NCBI GenBank assembly: GCA_029582165.1 | Contig: CM055875.1 | Location: 28,780,644 to 28,844,643 of the forward strand | From: Portulaca oleracea | Taxonomy: Eukaryota; Streptophyta; Magnoliopsida; Caryophyllales; Portulacaceae | Length of the DNA: 64,000 nt | Direction: 5' to 3' | Shown: in pieces, positions 35,698 to 46,651 of the stretch | How the letters are laid out: each line of letters starts with the position of its first letter | How positions within the stretch are numbered: the stretch's first letter is position 1 | Made by a program: the position numbers and the translations under genes | The notes under the pieces: generated by a model | What the model was told of the DNA's origin: nothing | What the model saw: only the letters and a program-made list of their open reading frames with translations | The model's database searches: none

Positions 35698-37814
35698 TTA
35701 GTTCCAATATGCAAGATTAATCACATTAGATGTGGACGTTAGCCTATACTTATTTATCAACATATTAATTAATAGAGTAATATTTTTTTTTGAAAATAAT
35801 TAATAGAGTAATATGTTTATGTAGCAACTGATTGTTGAGTACTTAAATGGATGTGACATATTTTTTTTTTGTTGAGTACTATATATGTTTGGTTAAGAAC
35901 AATTTTATGTGACTGTCAGCTTCATTGATTAACTTAATTAAAGACATGGCTCCAAATTCAAATTCAGCTTTGTTATGAAGAACAAACTGCGAGAGTCCTA
36001 TGTACAAGTCGTCATATGCTTGCGACGTAAGAATGCTATTCATGATGCATTAAGCATTTGAACCGCTTATGAAACGGACACCAAGGAAATCAAATTTGAG
36101 TTCCTTGGTGTTCGTTTCATAAGCTTTTCGGATGCTTAATGCATCATGACCAACATTCTTACGTCGCAAGCATACGACGATTTGTACATAGGACTCCCGC
36201 AGTTTGTTCTTTATAACAAAGCTGAATTAGAATTAAAAGACATGCCTTTAATTAAGTTAACCAATGAAGTTGGCAGTCACGTAAAATTGTTCTTAACCAA
36301 ACATAATAAGTTACTAAGTACAAAAAGCATCCAAACTCAATCAGTTTTATGACATCTACAACTAAGCTACTAGAAATATTAACCTACTTACTACTTTAAA
36401 CTAACATCACAAATACCTATTTAATTTTTTTATGACGCAGTTCCAAATGAATTTGAAGTGTGCTAAATAACATTTCAAAATTTGACGATGATATTCCCCA
36501 ACTTTTCAATATGTTGATTAGCATCGAACTTCTATGATTTCATGGAAAAGGTACTACTCGACAATGTGTTATTTAATTTCAAGTTGGGATGATATTCCCC
36601 ATAATGTCGTTGTACTACTTAACTTTAATAAAACCTCATTTTTCTATGGTTTGTTCATCAACTAATCCTAGTAACTTCCCTTGTAGAAGGTTTTTCATGA
36701 CGAAGAATCTAAACTTGAAGTTAAACGACATCATCACAACAAGCTTTGTATATAGCTTACTTTCCAAAGCTAATATGAGTGGTGACCTAAAGACATTGTT
36801 TACAAGATATATCTTTGAATTCGAACAGTACTAGCACAAACCCCTACCAAGTTAATTACTAACTCTCTAGGTCTAACTTAATAAAGTTAATATTAACTTT
36901 AACATAAATAATAAACTTTACTAATAACAAACATAATAAAAATTAACATAAACAAATTAAAAAACATAATAAAGTTAATATAAACTTTAATAATCATACA
37001 CATATTTAACAATCATTTTAACTTAATAAATCACAAATTCATAATTTTTTTTTGATAGAAATAAATACCCTAAACAAATTCATAATTTACCATGTCTAAC
37101 ATAAATAAATCAACATAAATAATAACAAATACCCTAAACATTTCATTAAAATACTTATTATTCAACAATTTTAATCAACACTAACACAAACATTAAACTA
37201 ATTATTCATAACAAATCTAGCACATCATTAGCCATAAAAACCTATTTCCACAAAACTAATTCATTTTTAACAAACCTAATTATTATCAAACCTATCACAT
37301 TATTAAACTAATCATTCGCAACCAAAATACTAAATTATACAAGAAATAAACATGATTTTAACAAAACTAACTAAACAATTTTTACACAAACATTAACCTA
37401 ACCCATACTAATTTATGCATGCTCATAATGTCTACCCATATACATACAATTAACCCAATTAAAACTAATCTAATCACAAAATCAACAATTTTCAAAGGAG
37501 TTTACCGGGGAGGAGAAGGTGTCGTCGGTAAGAGTAGGTCGGCGGCGGTGATGGTGGCAGGCGCAGGTTGGAGGTTTCCTAGTTAGAGGGAGTGTCGGGG
37601 TTGTGTTGTTAAAAACCACAAAAAATATAAAGAAAATGGTAAGGAGAGAAAGGGAATAACTTACCGGCGTCGGGGACCTGGCTGATGGCGGCGAAAGGTG
37701 GCGGAAATACAACAGAAGGAGAGGGTAGGGGCGAAACTCGTCGGTAGAAATGGAGAGAAAAGGAGCAACGATAAGAAGAAAGGGGACTGAAATCCTGATA
37801 TATTAACTCATGCA
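35698..37814. other. 5' internal part of the CACTA element
   Basis: AT-rich apart from a GC-richer block at 37490-37760. It contains the long inverted repeat at 35870-36325. Short frames at 36589 and on the minus strand at 37482-37815 have no recognisable content; the latter may be the transposase leader. Confidence 0.5.
35870..36325. repeat. Long inverted repeat, two 205-bp arms
   Basis: Left arm about 35885-36090, right arm about 36103-36306, loop ATCAAATTTGAG; pairing continues weakly to 35870 and 36325. Arms are roughly 88% alike by eye (about 24 mismatches, mostly transitions). The right arm is open on the plus strand (36146-36352; YIGLPQFVLYNKAELE), so a coding-like segment appears to have been duplicated head to head. 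Confidence 0.9.
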
Positions 37815-38060
37815 ATCGTTTAATTGAACGGTCGCACGGTTAAATTTAACGGTCGCTAATTAGCGACCGTTTATTTAGCCGTACGATCGTTCATTTGAAC
37901 GGTCGCAAAATTTGTGACCCATTCATTTAAACAGTCGCAATGAGGTGTGACCGTTCAATTGAACGGTCGCTATTTGTGACCGTTAATTGAACGGTCGCAA
38001 ATAAACAATCGCTCGACCGAAAAATACGACCGTTCAATGAAAGGTGACAATGAACGATCT
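37815..38060. repeat. Right subterminal repeats of the CACTA element
   Basis: Dense GACCGTTCAATTGAACGGTC-type palindromes and single GACCGTT/AACGGTC words in both directions, matching the left subterminal block. Confidence 0.85.
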
Positions 38061-38204
38061 TCTCTGGGCTTCCATCTTGTAGTGTCATCCACTCTTGTCC
38101 ACCCCTCCATCTTCTCCCTCTTCTCCATCTTCTTCATCTCCTTCATTCTTCCCCTGTTTCACCAACATCATCCCCTATTCCTCCATAACCCGAGAGAGAG
38201 GATA

Positions 38205-38690
38205 TGATACAGAGGAGAAGGCATTGAGAAAAGAAAGTTTACATGATTCTCTATTAAGGTTACCTGTGATAATATAAGTAGCGGATTCTAAGGGTCTCTT
38301 TCAGTTGTGCAAAAAATCTGAAAAAACAGGAGATCCAGTATGTGGAAAATATACCAAGGTACCCAAGAATAACTGCTTTCGGAAGGGTAAGTGGTGTCAA
38401 TGGATGCTGATGAAGAGCTTCTTTAACTAGATTGCATTGCTTAATTCCATATTCAACCACATCTATTCTACACTTGGCATTGCGAAGACCATTCCAATTA
38501 ACATATAATAAGAAAACCCAGAAAATCATATCAATAAGCTTATCCATGTCAAGCTTATCAATAAGCTTAGATTTGCTCACAATGACTATCGTATTAACAT
38601 AGCGTCGAATCCAGTTCAGTTTGTGTTCGCCTCAATAATTTAGGGCATGTAAGTTGTGGAAGGCTTTGTGAACGTACTAGAGAATTCAAT
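38205..38690 (-). pseudogene. Interior of the MULE-like element, possible captured gene fragment
   Basis: A minus-strand frame of 106 residues (38580-38260) reads through most of the interior, with hydrophobic stretches (MIFWVFLLYVNW and AVILGYLGIFSTYWISCFF). The pattern of an amphipathic segment followed by LTPLTLPKA and a membrane-like stretch loosely recalls the C-terminus of PEX11 peroxisomal proteins, but this is weak. No start or splice evidence is convincing. It may equally be non-coding. Confidence 0.3.
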
Positions 38691-38808
38691 ATCTCTCATC
38701 CATATCCTTTCTCTCGGGTTATGGAGGAAAAGGGGATGATGTTGGTGAAACAGGGGAGGGATGAAGAAGATGAAGAAGATGGAGAAGAGGGAAAAGATGG
38801 AGGGGCGG

Positions 38809-40728
38809 TGTGGACATTTTTTTCTCGTCGTTCAGACTTTTAAACACCTGGGGACGGGGGGGATTTATGCTGGGGTTTACTTTTAACACTCTTTAAGGAT
38901 TATTCACACATTTCATGAATAATAGTTGTAAAATCACTTTCCCTTTACTTGATGCATCCCATGAATCATTAAACTAACCTCTTGAAAGTGAACATCCACT
39001 TGTTCCAACTCTTTTCAGATTAATTCAAATTGTTCACAAGATGTTAGGCTCGGAAGAAAGCAATTTAGGCAACCATTATTTAGAAACACATAAATTCACC
39101 CTAAAGTTGCATCGGTACATTGTAAAACCAAATTAGACATACTTTAGGCAATCCTGATGTATTTTAGTTTGAAATGGACTCGTCAACCGACTTTTTAAGA
39201 GAAAAGCCAAGAAAAGCTAGAAAAGAAAACAAGAAAGACTCCGCCTACGAAACCAAAAAGTGGATTCAAAGGTAAGGTTACGAACTCGAAAGGTAGGAAC
39301 CTTTTGAGTCCGCCTCTCACAAAAAGAAAGACTCTACTAAAAGTTATAAAGTGTGCTTTTAATAAAGTTTGGAAGAGAGATAAATATGAACTTTACATGA
39401 CTATTTCATTCAACAGGCAAAAGAGGCGAAAAGAAGTACAACATATACACTTTATTTACATGAAAGGGAAACACATAAGAGCTTACATTATGCCTTTTTT
39501 GAGGAAGTCTTGCCTAGCCTTTGAAGTAGCTCTTTTGAATGCCTTGAATCACCCTCTTGAAGTTACTAAAATAGTACCAAATATGTGAATAGAAAAGGGA
39601 TGAAAAGGGGATAAGGAGATGGTAAGAAAGGGTTCTTTTTGTAAGTTTTTAATGGGGTTTTGTGAGGTTTTGTGGAGGGATAATGAAAGGTAGGATAGGA
39701 TTAGAGATTAGTGGTTTAAGAGAGTATAGAAATGGTGATTATGGTGGTAGGAAAGTGATGGAAAAAAGGTAGGAAAAGGGATGGAAAATGGTAGGAAAAG
39801 GGTAGAAAAAGGCTCTTTTTTTTGCGGAGCTTTAGATAGTATAAGGTTGGGTTTTTTTTTTTTTTTGTGTGGGGGTTTTGTAGTGTTTATGTAGGGATAA
39901 AGTAGAATAATATAAAGATGGAAATTAGAGGTTTAAGAAAGTGAAGAAATGGAGATGATGATGATAAAAATGTGGGAGAATTTAGGGGAGAAATGTAATA
40001 AAATAGAGATTAGAGATGATGGGAGAATGAGAGAATGAGAGTATGAAAGAATGAAAGTGTAGGAGGGAGATAGAATGAATGAGTTGGTCAGTTGGCTTCA
40101 ATCAAAGGGGGTATTTATAGGTTTAGAGGAGGCTTCAAGAGGAAATGTACATGCATGAACTTAGTAGCATTGGAGTCATCGAATTCAAGGCTGATTGACC
40201 TTAAGGAGGAAGAACTATAAATCTCTTGGTCAACAATGGTGCAAACATGGACCTTGGGTGTGAACCCTCTTTATGGTCGATCGGCCTAGAGAAAGGGAGA
40301 GGATGTGTCTTGTTTTGTTCATGTACTCTTTGACAGTGGAGGTGTGAACAAGGTATATGCTAAATCCTCCATTTACACTTGGACGGTAGGTAGTGTGAAT
40401 GCACTTAATCTTTGCACATTTGAGCTTAATACTTGGATGAATGAGTGTTTGCATGAGGATTCGATCTTGGGACCTATGGTAGCTTCTTTGCATGTCACTT
40501 TTACGTATCTCATGCATGGCATGCATGGCTGAATTTAGCATTTTAATTACGTAAAAGTTGTGCATGCAATTTTCATGTAAATTTGTGCATGTAGAGTGCA
40601 TGCGACCAAGTGTCTTTTGGCTTCGCCTTTGGCTCCCCTTATTTCCTTATTTTCTAATTAAAAATACATAAAAAAGTAAATATTACATTAAAAGTTTATA
40701 AAAACTATATTAAAATCCGGCGTCTACA
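38809..40728 (-). mobile_element. Solo LTR (gypsy type)
   Basis: The segment starts TGTGGACA and ends GTCTACA, with GGCGG repeated at 38804-38808 and 40729-40733. On the minus strand it begins TGTAGACGCCGGATTT, resembling the TGTAGACACCGG start of the Tat-like LTR at 46652, and a TATAAATACC box on that strand is at 40111-40120. There is no internal region, as left by recombination between two LTRs. Removing it restores pairing of the MULE-like arms (GGGGCGGACATAGTGGATGA against its left partner). The small frames inside are not genes. Confidence 0.8.
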
Positions 40729-40765
40729 GGCGGACATAGTGGATGAAGGGATTTTTGTTTTTCTT

Positions 40766-41192
40766 AAAATATAAAATTTGTCAGTACTCATCACTGATTC
40801 ACCATAACCACAAAACTGAAGCACTACCGATTTAGGGTTTATGAACCCTAATTACAACCTAAAATTTTTAAAATACGATATTTCAATTCATTCGCTCCTT
40901 CAAATTCTCTATAACTTATATTTGTTCAAACAGAAATATAGGCTTCAAATCCAAATCAGTACAAAATTTGAATTCAATAGCTTTCCCTTAATCTAAACTA
41001 ATAACAATCCCAAACTTATTCAAATAGATTTGTTCAAACAACTTTTCCTTAATTTAAACTAATATAAATCCCAATCAATATGAAATTTGTTCAAACAGAT
41101 TCACCAAAACCCTAAATTTATCTAAACTAATAAAAATCAAAGTTAGGTTTTATGAACAATAAAAATATACAACTATACTTGTGTAATTACGG
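40766..41192. repeat. Dispersed repeat, copy 1 of 3
   Basis: About 425 bp that recur at 42388-42797 and 58690-59107 with a few percent difference (landmarks: CACTGATTCACCATAACC, AGGGTTTATGAACCCTAATT, CAAACAACTTT). No frame. It contains the palindrome-like GGGTTTATGAACCC. It joins an LTR fragment directly at its right edge. Confidence 0.8.
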
Positions 41193-41475
41193 ATAATTGG
41201 GTTTTGGCAGCCTCTGGTGGCCCATTTGCTCCTCTTTGGGCCTGAATTTAGCAATTGGGTCGGGATTAAATTATTGTTAAATTTATTTGTGTAATTACGG
41301 ATAATTTAAATAATACAAAACGAGTTTGTAAATAAATAAAGTTTCATCACCTCGAAAACGAATTTCGAAAATTAAAAAATATCCTTATTTAAGGATTAAG
41401 AAACCTTAGTCGGCTCCCAATCACTTAAGTAGCCTATCACGGAAAAAAAGTTCCGCCTTTTTCCGGGGCCCTACA
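41193..41475 (+). repeat. Fragment of a Tat-type LTR end
   Basis: Matches the last about 270 bp of the LTRs at 48032-48307 and 57514-57784, ending CCGGGGCCCTACA. Its first 20 bases (GTGTAATTACGGATAATT) are a misplaced second copy of a word that also occurs at its proper place about 90 bp further on, showing a rearranged joint. Confidence 0.8.
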
Positions 41476-41694
41476 GGGGTTACAAATTATACTACTCAAA
41501 GTGGGTACCTTGACATGTTAATTATGTTCATTAGGGGTTTAATAAGTTGTTTAGGGCTTAATGCCAAAATAGGATATTCCTTTCTGATTCTTTGTTATAT
41601 GTTCGAAGTATTATATGGTTCCTGATTACTAAACAGAGGGTAGAAGGCTCTAATGTCAACGTTTAATGTTGTAAAGTTTGTTTAATGTATTTGT

Positions 41695-42096
41695 TTGGTT
41701 TGTATAGATCAACATAACACATATATTGTGGTGGTGTTTAAGTATAAGAAGTGGTCAACAGAGTACATGAGGGATAAAGATGAGTACGACATTGCTGATT
41801 TAACAATGGATGCATACAATTTTCTTAGTTCTTCCCTTCCACTGCTGCGTTCTTTAGTTGGCCTCCAACCACACCCGTTTCCTGTCAACTGCGTTCACCT
41901 TCTACCCAACACAAGAACTCAGCACACGTTTGACAGCACTGATAAGGCCTCAAGTAATTCAAATTTGTCTTGGATGTTCGTCGTTGCAAACATGTTGCAC
42001 TTTTGCATTTCCAGTAATAATATATGCCCTTGGAACCCATTGAACTCGAGTTGCATTCCATCTAAACAAAAATATAGTTTTAACAAATTTTTTTAA
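41695..42096 (+). CDS. Unidentified 133-residue ORF, duplicated at 58004
   Basis: Reads VVFKYKKWSTEYMRDKDEYD and DAYNFLSSSLPLLRSL. I do not recognise the family. The copy at 58004-58411 differs by only a few residues, including in-frame substitutions near the C-terminus, which is explained by the recent duplication alone. The upstream joint (GTTTGTATAGATC) looks like a 3' splice site, so it may be an exon of a broken gene. Confidence 0.3.
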   Translation: MVCIDQHNTYIVVVFKYKKWSTEYMRDKDEYDIADLTMDAYNFLSSSLPLLRSLVGLQPHPFPVNCVHLLPNTRTQHTFDSTDKASSNSNLSWMFVVANMLHFCISSNNICPWNPLNSSCIPSKQKYSFNKFF

Positions 42097-42387
42097 TATA
42101 AATTCTTAAAAATTTATAATATAAAAATAATTTGGAGGGGATTACTATCAAAAACCATCATGCTATGTTGTTCATCATTCTTTTTCAAGTTTTCCTATGC
42201 TTCTAATTCTATTCTATCACTAAATTTGACACTTATCTTTCTCATGACAATTATGGTGTATAAATTTCAAGTTAACTAATCTTTGCGCTCTGTTCGCTGT
42301 TGTTCATCAATCTAAATAACAAAAAGAATAAGTTTCAAGTTTTCCATGACAATAATGGTTTACAAACAACCAATACAAACAAAAAAA

Positions 42388-42797
42388 TATGAAATTTGTC
42401 ATTACTCACCACTGATTCACCATAACCGCAAAACTGAAACACTACCGATTCAGGGTTTATGAACCCTAATTACAACCTAAAATTTTTAAAATATGATATT
42501 TCAATTCATTAGCTCCTTCAAATTCTCTATAACTTATACTTGTTCAAAAAGAAATATAGCCTTCAAATCCAAATCAATACGAAATTTGAATTCAATAGCT
42601 TTCCCTTAATCTAAACTAATAAAAATCCCAAACTTATTCAAATAGGTTTGTTCAAACAACTTTCCCTTAATAAAAACTAATATAAATCCCAATCAATACA
42701 AAATTTGTTCAAACAAATTCACCAAAACCCCAAATTTATCTAAACTAATAAAACTCAATTTTAAGTTTTATGAACAATAAAAATATACAACTATACT
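42388..42797. repeat. Dispersed repeat, copy 2 of 3
   Basis: See landmarks under copy 1; here it lies inside segmental duplication A and is followed by TACCAGCTTCTTCAGGTG instead of the LTR fragment. Confidence 0.8.
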
Positions 42798-43229
42798 TAC
42801 CAGCTTCTTCAGGTGATATTGGATTTGGTCGTTGCTCTTTATGGCCTGCCAAGCTTCCCCTTAGTTTTGCAATGGAGATTCCAATAGGTTGCTTATTCGA
42901 AGTTGGTTGCAGATTCCGACCTTGCACTTTATTTATTCATGACGTTGGGTTCCAAGTTGGTGTATCAAGGGGGGGGGGGAGGGTAGTGAGAGGGGGTGGA
43001 AGAAAAATCAGGATGGCAATTAGCAGAAGATAGAAAGGGAGATGGTAATGGAGATGGTATGGGGTAGTAGACCAGTGAGGGAGTTGAGCAGTGAGGGAGA
43101 AGGATTTGAGGAAGAGTGTATATTATGAAATTAGAGGAATTTAGGTAGTAATAAATAAGTGAAGGGAAAATAAAGAATTAATAAATGAAGGGCAAACTAG
43201 GAAGTTCACGAATAATTAAAGGGTAAGGT

Positions 43230-43406
43230 CAGAAGGAAAAAAAACCGTCAAACGTCAATAAAGGCTTCTTTTGGCTGGACTCCTCTAATAATGTCAACAA
43301 TGTTGACGGAGACAAAGTACAAGGTCCAAGAAATAAACTTTCAAATGTGTTGTACCAGATAATAAATACGCCCAAAGTTGAGGGTCCAAAAAGCAAAAAA
43401 CCTATG
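43230..43406. mobile_element. One end of a GGACCC-type MULE-like MITE
   Basis: On the minus strand it starts GGTTTTTTGCTTTTTGGACC, then CAACTTTGGGCGTATTTATT. It is the same family as 45364-45882. The other end is not clear. Confidence 0.55.
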
Positions 43407-43429
43407 AAACAAGTGAGACATTATGCTAT

Positions 43430-43678
43430 ATGCGAACATATGGATATATGGGACCTTGAATTACCTCTTCCTTAACTGGATGTATGCTCAAGAAGTACTC
43501 CTCAAACTAGTTGACTGGCTAAACACTCCGCATCTGAGCATCCATCGAAATCTTCACTCCTTGTTCGATTGGTTGATATCACCCTCGAGGTCCCAGGGTG
43601 GCAACACCCTACTAAAGTTGTCTTTGGAGCTACTATCTACCATATTTGGAGAGAGCGAAATACTCGTGTTTACAAAGC
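43430..43678 (+). pseudogene. LINE reverse-transcriptase C-terminus, copy A, truncated
   Basis: Reads EVLLKLVDWLNTP and SRSQGGNTLL, a pattern of the zinc-binding C-terminal region of plant LINE polyproteins. A frame change precedes the expected YHIWRERN word (in the DNA, ACCATATTTGGAGAGAGCG at about 43640). It ends where the Copia fragment begins. Confidence 0.55.
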
Positions 43679-44416
43679 TAGTTGCCATTGATATCCTTCT
43701 GGAGCTTTTTGAGATCTTTATCGCTCATCGTTTCATCAGTCTTCATGTCGGGATACTCAATCACATCCCGTAGCTCGTGCTGAATCAGGACCGCCTTCAT
43801 ATGTAGTCTCCACATAGTGAAACTCCTAGTTCCATCAAATTTTGGAATGTCGCACTTCATGATTGAAGCCATCTCCACCTCGCTCTAATACCACTTGTTA
43901 GGGAAAAGTAAGTAATTGTGAGGTTACCGCGGAAGCGAAAATTGAGATGGTTAATATTACGACAAAATTTAGGAACAAAAAATAAGCGATAAAATCAAAC
44001 TCCTGATTTACGTGGGAAACCAAAGAACTCAGAGAAAAACTCACGGACGGCGACAACCAGAAAATAATCCACTATATGAGAAAGGAAGAGTACAACTTGA
44101 TCACTATCACATGGTGTGATGCGATCACCAAAGGAGATTACAATAACAATATCTCAAACTCTCAACTCACAATCTCTTGGGATACACAGGGAAAATATTT
44201 GTGAGACTCCCTCTCTCTCAATATTTTCTCTCCGATCTCACTTTGATTATTAAAGTGGAGAAAACTGAACCCTATTTATAGGGCAGCTAGGAGAAAATAA
44301 TGTCAGATTAAAACTCAAATAACAAGTAGAATCTGACTGGAAGAGAGAATTAGAATTAGATTAAAATTGTATCTTCTGCCGGACCTTAACTGATCCAATG
44401 GGCCATAAACCCAACA
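43679..44416 (-). mobile_element. Copia retrotransposon fragment: 5' LTR, primer site, start of gag
   Basis: On the minus strand the LTR (44416-43896, 521 bp) starts TGTTGGGTTTATGGCCCA and ends CCCTAACA. Two bases later is TGGTATTAGAGC (43893-43882), an initiator-Met tRNA type primer site with one change. A gag start follows at 43878: MEMASIMKCDIPKFDGTRSF and the W-x-LHMKAVLIQHEL pattern of Copia gag. The element is cut at 43679; the rest, including the second LTR, is missing. Confidence 0.8.
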
Positions 44417-45363
44417 CAACTTCTACAAATTAACTATTCAAACATTCAAATTTAATGAATTGTTAGTCTAAACAATAAAACATTAACAATTCAAGTTAGA
44501 AAATTACTACTCAATAATGGAGCTTACTTTAAAATCTAGAAGGAGAGTGTATTTACCTAAACCAATTAAGGAGAAAAGATGGAAGAGAGACGGATATTCG
44601 GTTGTTGACCCATCTTGAAATTATTCATTTTATTGCACATATATCCTTAATTTTGGTTGATACTAATAATTAATTTAATGATTTTAATTAGAATTTTTTA
44701 TTATTCTTATCATTCACGAAATCACAAAAGAAAAAAGAAAAATGTTTAAAATAGAAAAGAAAAGAAAGTTTTAATTGACCCATTTTACTTGGTGGCCAAT
44801 GACTTGTTGAGAAAATGAGGTAAAGCATAAGAAAAAAATTGTAATCATCCCATAACCCTAACCTTAACCTAGACTAGCCTAATCCCTTTCTCTCATCATA
44901 TTCTCATGGGTTCCTGCTTCCCCTTTCTTTTCAATTTTTAGTTCATCCTCCGCCCTCTTCTTTTCATCTTCTAGGGGAGAGATGGTTTTGAAACACGACA
45001 ACAGATGGGAGCTATAGGATCATACATGGGTACAGATGGATCCTAGGCTACCATATCAACCTGGCTGGAGGGAAATTCCTCGGAACCCTCTTACCATTCC
45101 TAGTCACCTCGCGCTAGAATGAAACAAGGGGTTTTTTTTCTTTTTGGACTCCCAACTTTGGGGGTATTTATTATCTGGTACCACACATTTGAAAGTTTAT
45201 TTTTTGGATCCTGTATTTTGGGTATCCAGAAAATATGGCCCAAAGTTAAGTTGGACTCCGGCTAAGACCCAAATGATACATAAACTTCCCTATATGCCCT
45301 TCAGTCAACTTTTTAAGGTTTTTGACTTATGTTTTGAAATTGACTCGATTGTGATAGCTAATA
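44417..45363. other. Non-coding stretch with one more GGACCC-type end
   Basis: AT-rich DNA without a gene. From 45128 on, GGGGTTTTTTTTCTTTTTGG, then CAACTTTGGGGGTATTTATT, is the left end of a further member of the GGACCC MITE family, cut short by the better preserved copy at 45364. Confidence 0.5.
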
Positions 45364-45882
45364 GGGTTTCTTGCTTTTTGGACCCTGCATTTTGGGAGTA
45401 TTTACAATCTGGACCCCCATGTTTCAAAGTTTAAAATTTGGACCCTATACTTTGTTTCCGGCAACAATTTGGACATAATTAGAGGGGTCCAGCCAAAAGA
45501 GGCCCTTATTGTAGTTTGACTGATTTTTCCTTCCAAAGTTGCCCCTTAATTATTTCTGAACTTCCAAATTTACCCTTCATTTATTCGGTTTTCTTGGAGT
45601 TTGAAGTTGAACAGTCACTAAGGGTGGGATATGCGTATGGGTTGTGAAATTGAAGTCTTCAGGCTAGTCAATTTCAAAAAGAAATTCAAAATAAATGAAT
45701 AAACGAAATAAGGGTAAATCGGTCAGTTTATGCAAGATTTTGGTCTTCACTGGAGTCAAACTTAACTTTGGGCTAAATTTTTTGGGTCCATAAAGTATAG
45801 GGTCCAAATTGTAAACTTTGAAACATGGGGGTCCAGATTGTAAATACCTCCAAAATACAGGGTCCAAAAAGCAAAAAAACCC
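45364..45882. mobile_element. MULE-like MITE with perfect 9-bp target duplication
   Basis: The ends GGGTTTCTTGCTTTTTGG and (minus strand) GGGTTTTTTTGCTTTTTGG are parts of inverted repeats about 95 bp long (also TATTTACAATCTGGACCC, CATGTTTCAAAGTTT and GGACCCTATACTTT). TAGCTAATA stands at both flanks (45355-45363 and 45883-45891). 519 bp, no transposase. Nine-bp duplication plus long arms point to Mutator. Confidence 0.85.
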
Positions 45883-45891
45883 TAGCTAATA

Positions 45892-46651
45892 CCCATTACC
45901 CAACACGTTATTGAATTCATATTGACTCTTCCACTCCTCTCCATTCCTTTCTTCTTCCTGAAACCCCAAACCCTTCGAAAGCTTTATCCTTTCTGCAATC
46001 TGTTCTTCTGTTTCAATATTCTCTATGGCGTTTGGTTAGAACAAGTAAGTTTTGTTGGAGAAAAGTCCAGAGAGATCAAAATCGTGCACGAAGAAGAAGA
46101 AGTTGAGGTTAGAAAAGTTTCAGAAGGAAAAAAAAATCGATCTTTTGCATGCTACAGTGAAAGGATGGCAGATAACAGTTTAAAATTGCAATCTTTGTTC
46201 ATTAGTGTCGATTTTCATCCATAAATTCCCAATTTTTAGGGTTTGTTTTTTTGTAAGTTATGGGTTTAGTGGCCAACGGTTATGGAAGTGCTATTTCTAG
46301 GGTTTATGGGTTTTTATTCGTTATAATGTTGCGTTTGATATGTATTTCCTCCTATTTTGAAGTCAATCTGTTAAAATCCTACCTTGTCTGTTGTGGATTT
46401 TACAATGTTGTTGAGATTAGTCATGTTGCTTGTTGTGTGTGATCCTTTTTCATGGGTTTAACTAAAACACAGGGTACTCAAAGTGAAATTGATTTCAATG
46501 GATTTGTCTTCTGCGTCATCTTTTTTGTTTCATTATTCGTTGTCTTTTGTCTGTTTCATCTTTCAAATACATTTTTTGTTGTTTTATTGAGATGATTGAA
46601 CCCTATTCCTCCTTTACATGGCACCAAATCAGAATGATACCAACAGGGGGT
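45892..46651 (+). other. Gene-like remnant, unidentified
   Basis: A frame at 45922-46224 ends MADNSLKLQSLFISVDFHP (from 46165). A purine-rich GAAGAAGAAGAAGTTGAGG part precedes it. The FISVDFHP end followed by a stop recalls the start of some WD-repeat proteins, but nothing downstream continues such a protein. Possibly a first exon or a relic. TSD GGGGT of the Tat-like element is at 46647-46651. Confidence 0.25.

Larger units (their letters stand above)
31870..38084 (-). mobile_element. CACTA (En/Spm) transposon, defective
   Basis: The right terminus, read on the minus strand, is CACTACAAGATGGAAG. The left terminus is decayed (TGCAACAAGAAGGTTG, 10 of 16 positions alike). TCA is repeated at 31867-31869 and 38085-38087, the 3-bp duplication of this superfamily. 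Both subterminal regions (31905-32270 and 37815-38060) are packed with GACCGTTCA/TGAACGGTC words. It carries a broken minus-strand transposase N-terminal half, a 110-bp minisatellite and a long inverted repeat. Joining the two flanks at TCA restores the MULE-like arm, which supports these borders. Confidence 0.85.
14814..40765. mobile_element. MULE-like element with long inverted repeats, split by three insertions
   Basis: The left arm is 14814-14864, 31741-31866 and 38085-38205; the right arm is about 38690-38808 and 40734-40765. After removal of the CACTA element and the solo LTR, the two arms pair over about 150 bp, including CCCCTCCATCTTCT, CCTGTTTCACCAACATCATC and the ATAACCCGAGAGA block. 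The outer 50-180 bp exist on the left only; on the right the arm breaks off near 40765. Its outer tip matches the element ending at 880. The inner part (38205-38690) is a possible captured gene piece. Mutator-like class is inferred from arm length. Confidence 0.6.
41476..43678. repeat. Segmental duplication, copy A
   Basis: About 2.2 kb matching 57785-59960 in the same direction with only a few percent change. With the preceding LTR fragment, it repeats the exact junction between a Tat LTR end and the GGGGTTACAAATT target. It contains the 133-residue frame at 41695, dispersed repeat copy 2 and a LINE tail, and is cut at 43678 by a Copia fragment. Confidence 0.85.

Noticed and set aside
36146..36352. 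68-residue plus-strand frame as an independent gene
   Set aside because: It is one arm of the long inverted repeat and stops shortly after the arm; treated as part of that structure.
40230..40601. 123-residue minus-strand frame in the solo LTR
   Set aside because: Lies wholly in LTR sequence near its promoter box; composition and overlap with another frame show no coding signal.
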